From positions 1 through 42,408 of the forward strand of contig CANSRB010000009.1 of NCBI GenBank assembly GCA_947649285.1: DNA of 42,408 nt, written 5' to 3'. The notes under the pieces were generated by a model that searched no databases, was not told the origin of the DNA, and saw only the letters and a program-made list of their open reading frames with translations. Position 1 is the stretch's first letter, and every line of letters begins with the position of its first letter. This DNA is from an uncultured Clostridia bacterium (lineage in GTDB: Bacteria > Bacillota > Clostridia > Oscillospirales > Ruminococcaceae). The translations under genes and the position numbers were made by a program. Of this stretch, positions 32,822 to 41,946 are shown piece by piece.

Positions 32822-34150
32822 GTGGAAGATTTGGAACAAAAAGCGGGAGGCCAAGGGCCAGTGCTTTCAAAAGATGATATCGATACCATAGGCGAGATCC
32901 TCAACATCAGTATGGGATCGGCTGCAACGGCGATGTCTGCCCTTCTGGACCGGCAGGTTGTCATTACTCCGCCGACCGTGTCACTGGAGATGCTCCAGGA
33001 ATTGGATTATGCGGAGCTGGAACCGGCGATTCTGGTAAAGATTCAGTATGTAAAAGGGATTTCCGGCAGCAATGTGATGCTGTTCCGCCAGAATGATATG
33101 CAGGTTATTTTGAACCTGCTGATGGGGACGGACGATCCGCCCCGCCCCGATTTTGAGTTTGACGAACTCAGTATGAGCGCCGCGTGCGAGGTTATGAACC
33201 AGATGATGGGTGCTTCGGCCACGGCTTTGTCCGATGTATTGGGGGATGTCGTTGACATCTCTACGCCGGACGCTTACGTGGTTACTTCTCCCCGTTTGGA
33301 GGAGTATGTAGAAGCGCCGATTGACCGCAAGGTAGTGGCGATTTCCTTCGGCATGAGCATTGCCGACGTTATGGAAACCAGTTTTGCCAGCATTATGTCC
33401 TGTGAACTGGCGGCCATGATTATCAAACAGGTTCTGGGCGACCAGGCTGCCAATATTGAAAAAATTGAACCGATCGTACAGCCCAGTGCTCCGGCTCCCG
33501 CGCCTGCCCCTGCTCCGGCAGCCCCGGCCCCAGCTCCAGTTCCTCCTGCGCCGGCTCCAGCTGCGCCGCCCGCCGCACCTTCTGTTCCCCCGGCAATGCC
33601 GCCGGTTCAGCCGCAGCAGCCTGCTATGCCCCCTGAAATGGCCGCAGCCTATATGCAGCAGCCGCAGCAGCCGATGATGATGCCAAACGGGATGCCTGCT
33701 TATCCGGGCTATCCCTATCCGCCTTATCCGGGTTATCCCTATCCGCCGCAGCCTGTCCCGCCTATGGAGCAGCAGCCGAACGGCATGATGACCGATATGG
33801 GGATGATCCGTCAGCCAATGAATGTGCAGACTGCGCAGTTCCCGACTTTTTCTGCCGCAGGCGCTGTCGGGCCGATTTCCAGCTCCAGCATGGACCTTCT
33901 GATGAACGTCCCGCTGTCTGTCAGCGTAGAAATTGGAAAAACGAAGCGCAAAATCAAGGAAATTGTAGATTTTGGGCAGGGAACTGTGATAGAATTAGAT
34001 AAGCAGGCTGGCGCGCCGGTAGATATCGTGGTGAACGGCCAGCTCATTGCCAAGGGCGACGTTGTAGTCATTGGAGATAACTTCGGCGTCCGGATTACCG
34101 AGATCTTGGGGACAAAGGACTTGATGGAATCCCTAGGGAACGGGCAGTAA
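32822..34150 (+). CDS. fliY: Flagellar switch protein FliY (CheC-like phosphatase + FliN domain)
   Basis: The protein has 442 residues from GTG 32822, which has GAGAGGGA 7 nt upstream; the track's GTG 32801 has none. The N-terminal domain has both CheC-type active-site pairs (ExxN in GEILNISMGS and EVMNQMMGA), so it should dephosphorylate CheY-P. A ~130-residue linker of Pro/Ala repeats, Gln/Pro/Met stretches and a tandem YPGYPYPP repeat precedes the C-terminal SpoA/FliN domain (LLMNVPLSVSVEIGKTKRKIKEIVDFGQGTVIELD). It replaces FliN in the C ring. The linker is far longer than usual. No FliM-like CheY-binding peptide is seen at its N-terminus. Confidence 0.95.
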   Translation: MEDLEQKAGGQGPVLSKDDIDTIGEILNISMGSAATAMSALLDRQVVITPPTVSLEMLQELDYAELEPAILVKIQYVKGISGSNVMLFRQNDMQVILNLLMGTDDPPRPDFEFDELSMSAACEVMNQMMGASATALSDVLGDVVDISTPDAYVVTSPRLEEYVEAPIDRKVVAISFGMSIADVMETSFASIMSCELAAMIIKQVLGDQAANIEKIEPIVQPSAPAPAPAPAPAAPAPAPVPPAPAPAAPPAAPSVPPAMPPVQPQQPAMPPEMAAAYMQQPQQPMMMPNGMPAYPGYPYPPYPGYPYPPQPVPPMEQQPNGMMTDMGMIRQPMNVQTAQFPTFSAAGAVGPISSSSMDLLMNVPLSVSVEIGKTKRKIKEIVDFGQGTVIELDKQAGAPVDIVVNGQLIAKGDVVVIGDNFGVRITEILGTKDLMESLGNGQ

Positions 34151-34241
34151 ACCCAGCTTTCGGCCTAAAGTTTACGAAAAGGGCCGGCAGCAGTAATAAA
34201 TTAAAAACAAAATTTGAGCGACAGAAAAGGAGAATTATCCC

Positions 34242-34604
34242 ATGGGTAAGAAAATTATGATTGTAGACGACGCGGCGTTTATGCGTATGACGATCAAAAA
34301 CTGCCTGACAAAAGCTGGCTACAGTGAATTGATCGAGGCGGAAGACGGCGCGGTAGCCGTAGACAAATATGCGGCGGAAAAGCCGGACCTGGTTATTATG
34401 GATATTACCATGCCGAACCTGACCGGTATTGAAGCGTTGCAAAAAATCAAAGCTGGAGATGCCGGCGCAAAGGTGGTTATGTGTTCCGCAATGGGCCAGG
34501 AGGCGATGGTTGTGGAAGCGATTCAGCTGGGCGCGCTGGACTTCATTGTCAAGCCGTTTAAACCGGATCGTATTTTGCAGACAGTGACCAAAATCCTGGG
34601 CTGA
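34242..34604 (+). CDS. cheY: Chemotaxis response regulator CheY
   Basis: The 120-residue stand-alone receiver has Asp9-Asp10, phosphoacceptor Asp54 (VIMDITMPNLTG), Ser82 and Lys104 (IVKPF). Its place between fliY and fliO is the standard Firmicute position, so it is the motor-binding CheY rather than another receiver. When phosphorylated by CheA (not in this window) it binds FliM; FliY removes the phosphate. RBS AAAGGAG, ATG 34242. Confidence 0.95.
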   Translation: MGKKIMIVDDAAFMRMTIKNCLTKAGYSELIEAEDGAVAVDKYAAEKPDLVIMDITMPNLTGIEALQKIKAGDAGAKVVMCSAMGQEAMVVEAIQLGALDFIVKPFKPDRILQTVTKILG

Positions 34605-34706
34605 TTTTGCTGTACAGGCAGGAAAGCCTTCCGGTGGACGGGCATAAAAACGAAGGCCTTGGGGGATCAAACCGCTCTCAGCCGGCCTGTTTTGGAGGTG
34701 TAACGG

Positions 34707-35090
34707 TTGCCGGAGGTTTTATCGGCTTTGGGAATGCTGATCGCTTTTGTCCTAATCCTGTATCTGGCGTATGCCGCAACGAAATGGCTGGGGAAACGCC
34801 AGATGACACAGGGAGGCGGCTTGGGGAAAAATATCCGGTTGATTGACCGGTATATGCTCGGGCAGGATAAAAGCCTGTGTATCGTGGAAGTGGGCGGTCG
34901 GCTGATGTTAATCGGCGTCAGCGGACAGCATATTGAAAAAATCTGCGATCTGGATCCAGAGCAGATCCATTTCCCCGAAAAAGGGAGCCCTGCTTCTTTT
35001 TCGGATATTTTCCAGCAGACGCTGGGTCAAAAATTCAAGCCAGGCAGAAAGAAAAAAACGCAGGATTCACAGGAGGCGCCGAATGAATGA
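34707..35090 (+). CDS. fliO: Flagellar biosynthesis protein FliO (FliZ type)
   Basis: The 127-residue protein has one N-terminal membrane helix (about 5-24), a GLGKNIRLIDRYMLGQDKSLCIVEVGGRLMLIGV core diagnostic of FliO, and a basic C-terminal tail. FliO helps assemble the FliP ring of the export gate. TTG start with GGAGGTG 8 nt upstream. It overlaps fliP by 8 bp. Confidence 0.92.
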   Translation: MPEVLSALGMLIAFVLILYLAYAATKWLGKRQMTQGGGLGKNIRLIDRYMLGQDKSLCIVEVGGRLMLIGVSGQHIEKICDLDPEQIHFPEKGSPASFSDIFQQTLGQKFKPGRKKKTQDSQEAPNE

Positions 35091-35895
35091 AGTGAAACAG
35101 AAAAAGCGGGTTCTGAAAAAGCAGACAATCCGCTTTTTGATTTCGTTTGCTGTTACGGTCTGCCTTCTTTTTGTCTGTTTTGCTGTTCCGGCCTATGCCG
35201 CTCCGGAGATTTCAATTGATTTGAATTCCGGGGAGGGTACCAATGCGTTTGGCGCACTGGATTTATTGTTTCTGAGCACCTTGCTGGCGCTTGCGCCATC
35301 CATTCTGATTATGATGACCAGCTTTACGCGGATCATCATTGTTCTGTCTTTCCTTCGGAACGCGATGGGGACGCAGCAGTCCCCGCCGAATCAGGTATTA
35401 ACCGGGCTTGCGCTTTTTTTAACGCTTTTTGTGATGATGCCGGTGCTGACCCGCATGAACGAGGAAGCCCTTCAGCCCTATAACGAGGGGACGATCCCCA
35501 TTGAAACGGCGCTGGAAAACGCTTCTGTCCCGCTCAAGGAATTCATGATCCGGGAGATTTATACCAGCGACCTGAACCTTTTTTTAAGTATCAGCAATAC
35601 GGAGCAGCCGGTTGATACCGCAAACGGGCAGCCGCAGGAAATGCTGATGGAAATCGGGATGGAGGTTATTATCCCGGCGTTTATTACGAGCGAATTGAAA
35701 ACGGCGTTCTGGGTAGGCTTTTTGATCTATATCCCGTTTTTGATTATTGATATGGTAGTATCCAGTACCCTGATGTCCATGGGTATGGTTATGCTGCCGC
35801 CTTCTACCATTTCTCTGCCATTTAAAATTATGGTGTTTGTTGTGGTAGATGGATGGAATTTGTTGATTGAAGCGTTAATCTCCGGGTTTAAGTAG
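35083..35895 (+). CDS. fliP: Flagellar export gate protein FliP
   Basis: The 270-residue protein has a cleavable signal peptide (about 1-40, ending AYAA) and the FliP signatures (LSTLLALAPSILIMMTSFTRIIIVLSFLRNAMGTQQSPPNQVLTGLALFLTLFVM and the C-terminal MVVSSTLMSMGMVMLPPSTISLPFKIMVFVVVDGWNLL). It forms the core of the export channel with FliQ and FliR. The track ORF begins 50 codons upstream within fliO; ATG 35083 has AGGAGG 7 nt upstream and overlaps the fliO stop. Confidence 0.97.
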   Translation: MNEVKQKKRVLKKQTIRFLISFAVTVCLLFVCFAVPAYAAPEISIDLNSGEGTNAFGALDLLFLSTLLALAPSILIMMTSFTRIIIVLSFLRNAMGTQQSPPNQVLTGLALFLTLFVMMPVLTRMNEEALQPYNEGTIPIETALENASVPLKEFMIREIYTSDLNLFLSISNTEQPVDTANGQPQEMLMEIGMEVIIPAFITSELKTAFWVGFLIYIPFLIIDMVVSSTLMSMGMVMLPPSTISLPFKIMVFVVVDGWNLLIEALISGFK

Positions 35896-35942
35896 CACGG
35901 CGGGACGCGTGAAGGAATGCTGCCGGGAAGGAGGGAGCCGGA

Positions 35943-36206
35943 ATGTCACAGGGGGAAGTTTTAACGGTTTTTCGGGAGTCGATCCTGCTGATGCTCAAGA
36001 TTTCGGCCCCGCTTTTGCTGGTCAGTATCCTGATTGGTCTGGTCGTCGCGGTATTTCAGGCGGCTACCCAAATCCATGAGCAGACGCTGACATTTGTTCC
36101 TAAGATTATTGCGATTGTGCTGCTGCTTCTCCTGCTGGGAAGTTGGATGCTTACCCAGATGGACGACCTGTTCCATTCGCTTTTTTCGCTCATGACACAG
36201 GTGTAA
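35943..36206 (+). CDS. fliQ: Flagellar export gate protein FliQ
   Basis: The 87-residue protein has two membrane helices (about 17-39 and 53-75) and the motif APLLLVSILIGLVVAVFQAATQIHEQTLTFVPK that defines the FliQ/SctS family. It packs around the FliP-FliR core. GGAGGG precedes ATG 35943. fliR follows after 7 bp. Confidence 0.96.
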   Translation: MSQGEVLTVFRESILLMLKISAPLLLVSILIGLVVAVFQAATQIHEQTLTFVPKIIAIVLLLLLLGSWMLTQMDDLFHSLFSLMTQV

Positions 36207-36213
36207 GCCGATC

Positions 36214-36990
36214 ATGTGGAGCATAGAATTTACAGACCTGACGGTTTATATCCTCGTGTTTGCACGGATGTGCGGGCTGATTGCGCTGAATCCGGTGATT
36301 TCCCGCCGGAATGTCCCGGTACGGGTGCGGATGGCGCTGATCCTGGGGCTGACCCTGATCCTGGCGCCAGGCGTAAGCGTGGAGGGCGTGGCAGGGCTGG
36401 CAACAGCCCCTTCCCTGATCTGGGCGCTGCTGGTCGAGGTGTTTGTCGGTTTAATCTGTTCTTCCGTATTTACGTTGTTTTATTATATGCTGTTTTTCGC
36501 AGGGGATCTGCTGGATACTGAGTTCGGCCTTGCCATGGCAAAGGTTTTTGATCCGGGCTCCAGCATTCAGATGTCGGTTTCCTCTAATCTGCTGAACCTG
36601 CTTTTTATGTTATATTTCTTTACCACCAACAGCCATCTGATCCTGATTAAAATTTTCGAGTCCTCTTACCAGGTTGTCCCGGTAGGAGGGGCTGTGCTGA
36701 GTGCGGAAATCCCGGGATTCTTCTTTACGCTGTTTAGTTCGGTGTTTTCGTTGGCGCTGAGGCTGGCCCTGCCTTTTTTGGCGGCGATGTTTGTAGCGGA
36801 GCTTTCCATGGGCGTTTTGATGAAGCTGGTCCCGCAGATCCACGTTTTTGTCATCAGTATTCAATTCAAAATCCTGATGGGGATGCTGCTGATGCTGTTA
36901 TTTTCGGTGCCGCTGGCTAACTTTGTAGATAATTACCTGATTATCCTGTTTGAGGAGATGGAAAAAGCGCTGCTGGTTTTGGCGCCTTAG
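36214..36990 (+). CDS. fliR: Flagellar export gate protein FliR
   Basis: The 258-residue protein has six or more hydrophobic helices. FliR landmarks include FARMCGLIALNPVISRRNVPVRVRMALILGLTLIL near the start, GDLLDTEFGLAMAKVFDPGS and the late LSMGVLMKLVPQIHVFVISIQFKI segment. It is the single-copy element that completes the FliP5Q4R1 gate. A 121 bp gap before flhB contains a repeat end (37011-37032). Confidence 0.96.
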   Translation: MWSIEFTDLTVYILVFARMCGLIALNPVISRRNVPVRVRMALILGLTLILAPGVSVEGVAGLATAPSLIWALLVEVFVGLICSSVFTLFYYMLFFAGDLLDTEFGLAMAKVFDPGSSIQMSVSSNLLNLLFMLYFFTTNSHLILIKIFESSYQVVPVGGAVLSAEIPGFFFTLFSSVFSLALRLALPFLAAMFVAELSMGVLMKLVPQIHVFVISIQFKILMGMLLMLLFSVPLANFVDNYLIILFEEMEKALLVLAP

Positions 36991-37010
36991 ACGGATTCTT
37001 CAAAAAACGA

Positions 37011-37032
37011 TTTTTATTAAGAAACAGGATTA
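37011..37032. repeat. Solo end of the hairpin repeat (copy C)
   Basis: TTTTTATTAAGAAACAGGAT plus two bases matches the right end of copy B (13777-13798) in 20 of 22 positions, including a 14 bp exact run. It lies in the fliR-flhB gap, suggesting a decayed element or a conserved end motif. Confidence 0.5.
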
Positions 37033-37111
37033 GCGCCGTATAATCGACGCAGGAGCCTGGAACAGGCGGGCGCTGCTTTTCTTTTGGCTTAAAAAGGGGG
37101 GATGAATCGGC

Positions 37112-38173
37112 ATGGCAGGCGAAAAAACCGAGAAAGCCACCCCAAAGCGAAAGCAGGACGAACGGAAGAAGGGCAATGTCTTCCAAAGCCACGAGGTAGT
37201 GATGGTGGCCGGACTTTTAGCCAGCTTTTATGGCTTGAAGCTGTTGGGGCCGTTTACACTCCAAACGCTGGAAACCAGCGTGGCCCAATTCTTTCTGCTT
37301 GCCGGGGAGTTTGAGGAAATCTCCATCCAGGAATGCCGGCAGCTTTTTATAGATGGCTTTATTATCTTTGTCAAAGCGGCTCTGCCGCTGCTGCTGATCA
37401 GCGGGTTGGTGGCAGTGATTTTGACGCTGGCGCAGACGAAATTGCTGTTCAGCATGAAGTCGCTGGCGTTTAAAGCGAACCGGCTGAACCCGCTTTCCGG
37501 GCTGAAAAAGATTATCTCACTGCGGGGCATGGTGGAAATGCTCAAAGCCGTGTCCAAGATTTTGATCCTGGGTTATATTGTTTACACCGTCTTTGTGGAA
37601 TACATCCCTCAGCTGCCCCGGCTGATGGATATGAATTTGGGGCAGGCAGCAGCGCAGACCGGATCCATGATCCTGGATATCGTCAGTACCGTTGCCATCG
37701 CCGCTGCGGCTGTCGCAGCAGCGGATTATATCTATCAATGGTGGGACTATGAGAAAAACCTCCGGATGAGCAAACAGGAGCTCAAGGAGGAATACAAACA
37801 GTCCGAAGGTGACCCGCAGGTGAAAGGGAAGATCCGGGAACGCCAGCAGGCGCAGGCGCGCCGGCGTATGATGCAGAGTGTCCCGGAAGCGGATGTTATC
37901 ATCCGGAACCCGACCCATTACGCTGTAGCGGTCCGCTATATTCCTGAAAAAAATAACGCGCCGGTGGTTGTCGCCAAAGGGGTTGACAGCCTTGCCCTGA
38001 AAATTGTCGCAGTAGGCGAGGAACATGGCGTTACAATTATGGAAAACCGTCCGCTGGCCCGCGGCCTTTATGAAGCGGTTGATATAGACAGGGAAATCCC
38101 TGAAAACTACTACCAGGCGGTAGCAGAAGTATTGGCATTCGTTTACAGTCTGAAGCAGAAGGATTTGAAATAA
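37112..38173 (+). CDS. flhB: Flagellar export switch protein FlhB
   Basis: The 353-residue protein has a basic N-terminus (GEKTEKATPKRKQDERKKGNV), four membrane helices and a cytosolic domain with the autocleavage motif NPTH at 266-269 (DVIIRNPTHYAVAVRY). Cleavage there, with FliK, switches export from hook to filament substrates. The ATG has AAGGGGGG upstream. flhA begins one base after its stop. Confidence 0.97.
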   Translation: MAGEKTEKATPKRKQDERKKGNVFQSHEVVMVAGLLASFYGLKLLGPFTLQTLETSVAQFFLLAGEFEEISIQECRQLFIDGFIIFVKAALPLLLISGLVAVILTLAQTKLLFSMKSLAFKANRLNPLSGLKKIISLRGMVEMLKAVSKILILGYIVYTVFVEYIPQLPRLMDMNLGQAAAQTGSMILDIVSTVAIAAAAVAAADYIYQWWDYEKNLRMSKQELKEEYKQSEGDPQVKGKIRERQQAQARRRMMQSVPEADVIIRNPTHYAVAVRYIPEKNNAPVVVAKGVDSLALKIVAVGEEHGVTIMENRPLARGLYEAVDIDREIPENYYQAVAEVLAFVYSLKQKDLK

Positions 38174-38174
38174 C

Positions 38175-40223
38175 GTGAAATTATTCAATAACTTAATATC
38201 AGGCTTTGTCATCCTGGTCATTTTCTTAATTATCGTACCCCTGCCGCCCATGCTGCTGGACTTGATGTTCATTTTAAACCTGGCGGTTTCGTTCGTTATC
38301 CTGCTGACCACGATGTATATCAAGGAATCCCTTGAATTTTCGATTTTCCCTTCCCTTTTGCTGATTACGACCCTGTTCCGGCTGGCGCTGAACATCTCGT
38401 CTACCCGTTCAATCCTGACGAACGACGGCTATGCCGGCGAGGTTGTTAAAACCTTTGGCCAGTTCGTTATCCAGGGGAATGTTGTAGTCGGTTTGGTTAT
38501 CTTCCTGATTATCGTTTTAGTGCAGTTTATCGTTATTACCAAAGGTGCGGAGCGCGTTGCAGAGGTTTCTGCCCGCTTCACCCTGGACGCAATGCCGGGT
38601 AAACAGATGGCCATTGACGCCGATCTCAGCTCCGGGCTGATTACCGAGGACCAGGCCAGAGAACGCCGCGCTAATGTTTCGCGTGAGGCGGATTTCTTTG
38701 GTTCCATGGACGGTGCTTCCAAGTTTGTCAAAGGGGACGCAATCCTTTCGATTATTGTTACCCTGATTAACCTGGTGGGCGGCATGGTTGTAGGTATGAT
38801 TTCCGGCAGCATGGAGTTCAGCGAGGTCATGAGCGTGTATTCCACCTCGACCGTCGGCGACGGCTTGATGTCCCAGATCCCGGCTCTCCTGATTTCGGTG
38901 GCGACCGGTATGATCGTAACCCGTTCTGCTTCCGAGTCCAACCTGAACAGCGATGTCAGCAAGCAGCTTTTCTCACAGCCGCTTGTGCTGATTATGTCGG
39001 GCATCGCGATGATCTTCCTCTGTTTTATCGGTTTCCCGGTCGTACAGGTGCTGGTGATTTCCACCGTCTTGATTACCTTCGGGCTGATCCTGCTGCGGCG
39101 TCAGCGTCCGGTTGTGGAACCCGACGCCGGGCTGATTTCAACCGAAGAGGTTACCAGCGAGGCGGACTTCTACAAGGATATTGACAATGTCTACGGCCTT
39201 CTGGCGGTGGATCAGATCGAAATGGAGCTGGGTTACAGCTTGATCCCGCTGGTGGATGAAGATAACGGCGGCAGCTTTGTTGACCGGGTCATCATGTTCC
39301 GGAAACAGTTTGCGCTGGAAATGGGCATCGTCATCCCCTCTGTCCGGCTGAAGGACGGCGGCGAGCTGAACCCCAACCAGTACGCCATCAAGCTGAAGGG
39401 CGAATATGTAGCGCAGGGCGACGTTCTGACAGACCATTACCTGGCCTTGGCGCCGGAGAACCCCTCTGAAATTGTGGATGGGATTGACACCATTGAGGCG
39501 GCGTTCGGGATGCCGGCGAAATGGATCAGTGAAGATAAAAAGATCAAGGCGGAGCTGGCCGGCTATACCCTGATCGACCCGACCTCCGTTATTATCACCC
39601 ACTTCTCCGAGGTCATCCGGAAGCACGCTTACGAGCTTCTGACCCGGCAGGAAGTCAACAATATGCTCAACAACCTGCGTAAAACCAATGAAACCATCGT
39701 AAACGATACCATCCCTGGGATTGTCAGTGTGGGCGACCTGCAAAAAGTACTGGCCAATCTGCTGCGGGAGAGCATCCCGGTGCGGGACCTCGAAACGATT
39801 GTAGAAACCCTGTCCGATTACGGCGCGACCACCAAGGACAGCGATATGCTGACCGAATACGTCCGCCAGTCGCTGAAACGGACGATTACACGGCGATTTG
39901 CCGAAGCAGATCAGCTCAAGGTTATCAGTCTGGACGCGCGGATCGAAAATGCGATCATGAGCTCCGTCAAAAAGATGGACGGCGGTTCCTATTTGGCGCT
40001 GGAGCCTCAGACGATCCAGAATATTATTGCCGCAACCAACCACGAGATCGACAAGGTGAAGGATTTGGTTCAGGTCCCGATTATCCTGACTTCGCCGATT
40101 GTTCGGATCTATTTCAAAAAGCTGGTTGACCAGTTCCATCCGGACGCCATTGTCCTCTCCTTTAACGAGGTTGACAATGATGTGCAGATTTTGGCGCTGG
40201 GAAATATCTCAATCAGTAACTAG
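38175..40223 (+). CDS. flhA: Flagellar export apparatus protein FlhA
   Basis: The 682-residue protein has about eight membrane helices in the N-terminal half, the FHIPEP signature (ARFTLDAMPGKQMAIDADLSSGLI) in the cytoplasmic loop, and a large C-terminal cytosolic domain forming the nonameric docking ring for chaperones and FliI/FliJ. It uses the membrane potential to drive export. GTG start. The downstream gene is fliA; flhF and flhG, which follow flhA in many Firmicutes, are absent at this place. Confidence 0.97.
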   Translation: MKLFNNLISGFVILVIFLIIVPLPPMLLDLMFILNLAVSFVILLTTMYIKESLEFSIFPSLLLITTLFRLALNISSTRSILTNDGYAGEVVKTFGQFVIQGNVVVGLVIFLIIVLVQFIVITKGAERVAEVSARFTLDAMPGKQMAIDADLSSGLITEDQARERRANVSREADFFGSMDGASKFVKGDAILSIIVTLINLVGGMVVGMISGSMEFSEVMSVYSTSTVGDGLMSQIPALLISVATGMIVTRSASESNLNSDVSKQLFSQPLVLIMSGIAMIFLCFIGFPVVQVLVISTVLITFGLILLRRQRPVVEPDAGLISTEEVTSEADFYKDIDNVYGLLAVDQIEMELGYSLIPLVDEDNGGSFVDRVIMFRKQFALEMGIVIPSVRLKDGGELNPNQYAIKLKGEYVAQGDVLTDHYLALAPENPSEIVDGIDTIEAAFGMPAKWISEDKKIKAELAGYTLIDPTSVIITHFSEVIRKHAYELLTRQEVNNMLNNLRKTNETIVNDTIPGIVSVGDLQKVLANLLRESIPVRDLETIVETLSDYGATTKDSDMLTEYVRQSLKRTITRRFAEADQLKVISLDARIENAIMSSVKKMDGGSYLALEPQTIQNIIAATNHEIDKVKDLVQVPIILTSPIVRIYFKKLVDQFHPDAIVLSFNEVDNDVQILALGNISISN

Positions 40224-40301
40224 CGTATTTTCCGGAACGAGGAGGCTGGGAACGCAAGGCCGCTGCCTATTTGGACTGTTGCAGAAAAGGAGGTTTTATC
40301 G

Positions 40302-41090
40302 GTGAATCAGGAATTTGAAACGGAGTCTAAAACCCCGGATGTGGATCCGATCAGCCTCATGGAAAAATATAAGCAAACCGGAAGCGTACAGGTGCGCAAT
40401 CAGCTGGTATTGTATTACAGCTACATTGCCAAAACGGTTGCCGGACAAATGCGGGGTGTTTTTTCCAACTTTGCCCAGCATGAGGATATCGTCAACCAGG
40501 GGATCCTGGCCCTGATTAACTGCATTGAGCGTTTTGACCCGGACAAAGGGATCAAGTTTGAATCCTATGCGTTTATGCGGGTCCGGGGCGCGGTAATCGA
40601 CTTTGTGCGCAAGCAGGATTGGTTGCCCCGCCGGGTCCGAATGACGGCTAAGCATCTGGCACAGGTACACGACGAGCTCTGCAACGAGCTGCTGCGGGAG
40701 CCTACACCCAAGGAGATCGCGGAGCGGATGGATATCTCGCTCCAGGCGCTTTCCCGTTATTATAGTGAAATTTCCAACTCGGTCATGTTTTCCTTTGAGG
40801 AGCTGCTTCAAAACACCACCCAGATGGGGGATGTGCTGGAGCATTCCATGGGGGGAGAAGCTGGGCCGGAAAATAATATTTATCAGCAGGAGCTGCATGA
40901 AATCCTGGAAAAGGCGCTCGATTCGCTGACGGAGCGGGAACGCACTGTCATCAGCCTGTATTATTACGAGCACCTGAAGCTCTCGGAAATCGCGGCGGTC
41001 ATGCAGGTGACCGAGCAGCGTATTTCACAGATCAACAGCCGGGCGATTATGAAGCTGCGGGAACCATTGGAAAAGTATATGAAAGGATGA
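40302..41090 (+). CDS. fliA: Flagellar sigma factor FliA/SigD (sigma-28)
   Basis: The 262-residue protein has region 2 (about 30-105, FESYAFMRVRGAVIDFVRKQDW), region 3 (RVRMTAKHLAQVHDELCNELLREPTPKEIAERMDIS) and region 4 (about 200-260, LDSLTERERTVISLYYYEHLKLSEIAAVMQVTEQRISQINSRAI), the complete FliA architecture. It directs late flagellar and chemotaxis genes; the sigma-28-like boxes at 17894-17920 and 17951-17977 are probable targets. The GTG start has AAAGGAGG 8 nt upstream. No anti-sigma factor FlgM is in the window. The next gene starts 7 bp after its stop. In Bacillus subtilis the orthologue is sigD. Confidence 0.96.
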   Translation: MNQEFETESKTPDVDPISLMEKYKQTGSVQVRNQLVLYYSYIAKTVAGQMRGVFSNFAQHEDIVNQGILALINCIERFDPDKGIKFESYAFMRVRGAVIDFVRKQDWLPRRVRMTAKHLAQVHDELCNELLREPTPKEIAERMDISLQALSRYYSEISNSVMFSFEELLQNTTQMGDVLEHSMGGEAGPENNIYQQELHEILEKALDSLTERERTVISLYYYEHLKLSEIAAVMQVTEQRISQINSRAIMKLREPLEKYMKG

Positions 41091-41097
41091 GGGAGAA

Positions 41098-41850
41098 ATG
41101 TTACCTGGATACTATACCGCGGCGGCGGGAATGCTGACGCAGGAGCGCACGCTGGATGTGCTGACCAACAACATTGTCAACCATAAAACGCCGGGCTATC
41201 AGGCGGAACGGGTGGTTACGACCACGTTTGATTATGAATACGCCATCCGGAAGGACGCCTATGGCAAGACGCATATCGGCTCGACATCGCCGATCCGTCT
41301 GGTAGAGGAAATACCCGTCCTGCTGGACAGCGGGCTGCTGCAGGAGACGCTCCGCCCGTTGGATATTTCGCTGGACGGCGCAGGATTTTTCAATATCCAG
41401 GATGAGGAAGGCGAAATTTACCTCACCCGCAACGGCGGCTTTGATATTGACAGCGAAGGCTATTTGTATTTGAAAGGCTCCGGCCGGGTGATGGGGAAAA
41501 ACGGCCCCCTGAAAGTGAATACCTCTGATTTCACGGTCACTTCAGACGGGACTGTTTACAATGCGGAAAACCAGCGGATCGATCAGATCCTGGTCACTTG
41601 GCCTGGGGTAGACCAGATTGAAAAATATTCCAATGGGATGTACCGGGCTAAGGAAGGTGCGGAAAACGCTGATACGCCTTGGGCGGACGCCAAGGTCGCG
41701 CAGGGATTTTTGGAAACCTCGGGGCTTGATGTCAACCGGGAATGGGTCCAGGTTATGGAGGCGAACCGCGCGCTTCAGGCATGCAGCACAGCGCTGAAAA
41801 CCATCGACGAGATGACTCAGAAAGCGGCCACCACCATTGCGAAGCTTTGA
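41098..41850 (+). CDS. Flagellar basal-body rod protein, FlgF/FlgG type (FlhO-like)
   Basis: The 250-residue protein has the rod N-terminus (YYTAAAGMLTQERTLDVLTNNIVNHKTPGYQAERV), the mid motif LDGAGFFNIQ...TRNGGFDIDSEGYL and the C-terminal LDVNREWVQVMEANRALQACSTALKTIDEM helix. It is shorter than typical FlgG (~260-275) and the helix sequence diverges. Placement next to a second rod gene resembles the flhO-flhP pair of Bacillus subtilis. It is translated closely after fliA (GAGGGAG RBS). Confidence 0.88.
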   Translation: MLPGYYTAAAGMLTQERTLDVLTNNIVNHKTPGYQAERVVTTTFDYEYAIRKDAYGKTHIGSTSPIRLVEEIPVLLDSGLLQETLRPLDISLDGAGFFNIQDEEGEIYLTRNGGFDIDSEGYLYLKGSGRVMGKNGPLKVNTSDFTVTSDGTVYNAENQRIDQILVTWPGVDQIEKYSNGMYRAKEGAENADTPWADAKVAQGFLETSGLDVNREWVQVMEANRALQACSTALKTIDEMTQKAATTIAKL

Positions 41851-41865
41851 TTTTTGGAAAAATCG

Positions 41866-41896
41866 ATGAAAACAGTTGCAATGCGGCGGTTTTCAT
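41866..41896 (+). other. Stem-loop between the two rod genes
   Basis: ATGAAAAC (41866-41873) pairs with GTTTTCAT (41889-41896) over a 15 nt loop, with no T-run after it. It may be an intercistronic processing or stability element. Confidence 0.35.
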
Positions 41897-41946
41897 GGTA
41901 ACGTGATAAGGAGAACATACTATTTGCGGCAAAAAGGGGAATTGAC

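Noticed and set aside
34933-35082. N-terminal extension of fliP
   Set aside because: It lies in the fliO coding region in another frame; ATG 35083 gives a proper signal peptide.
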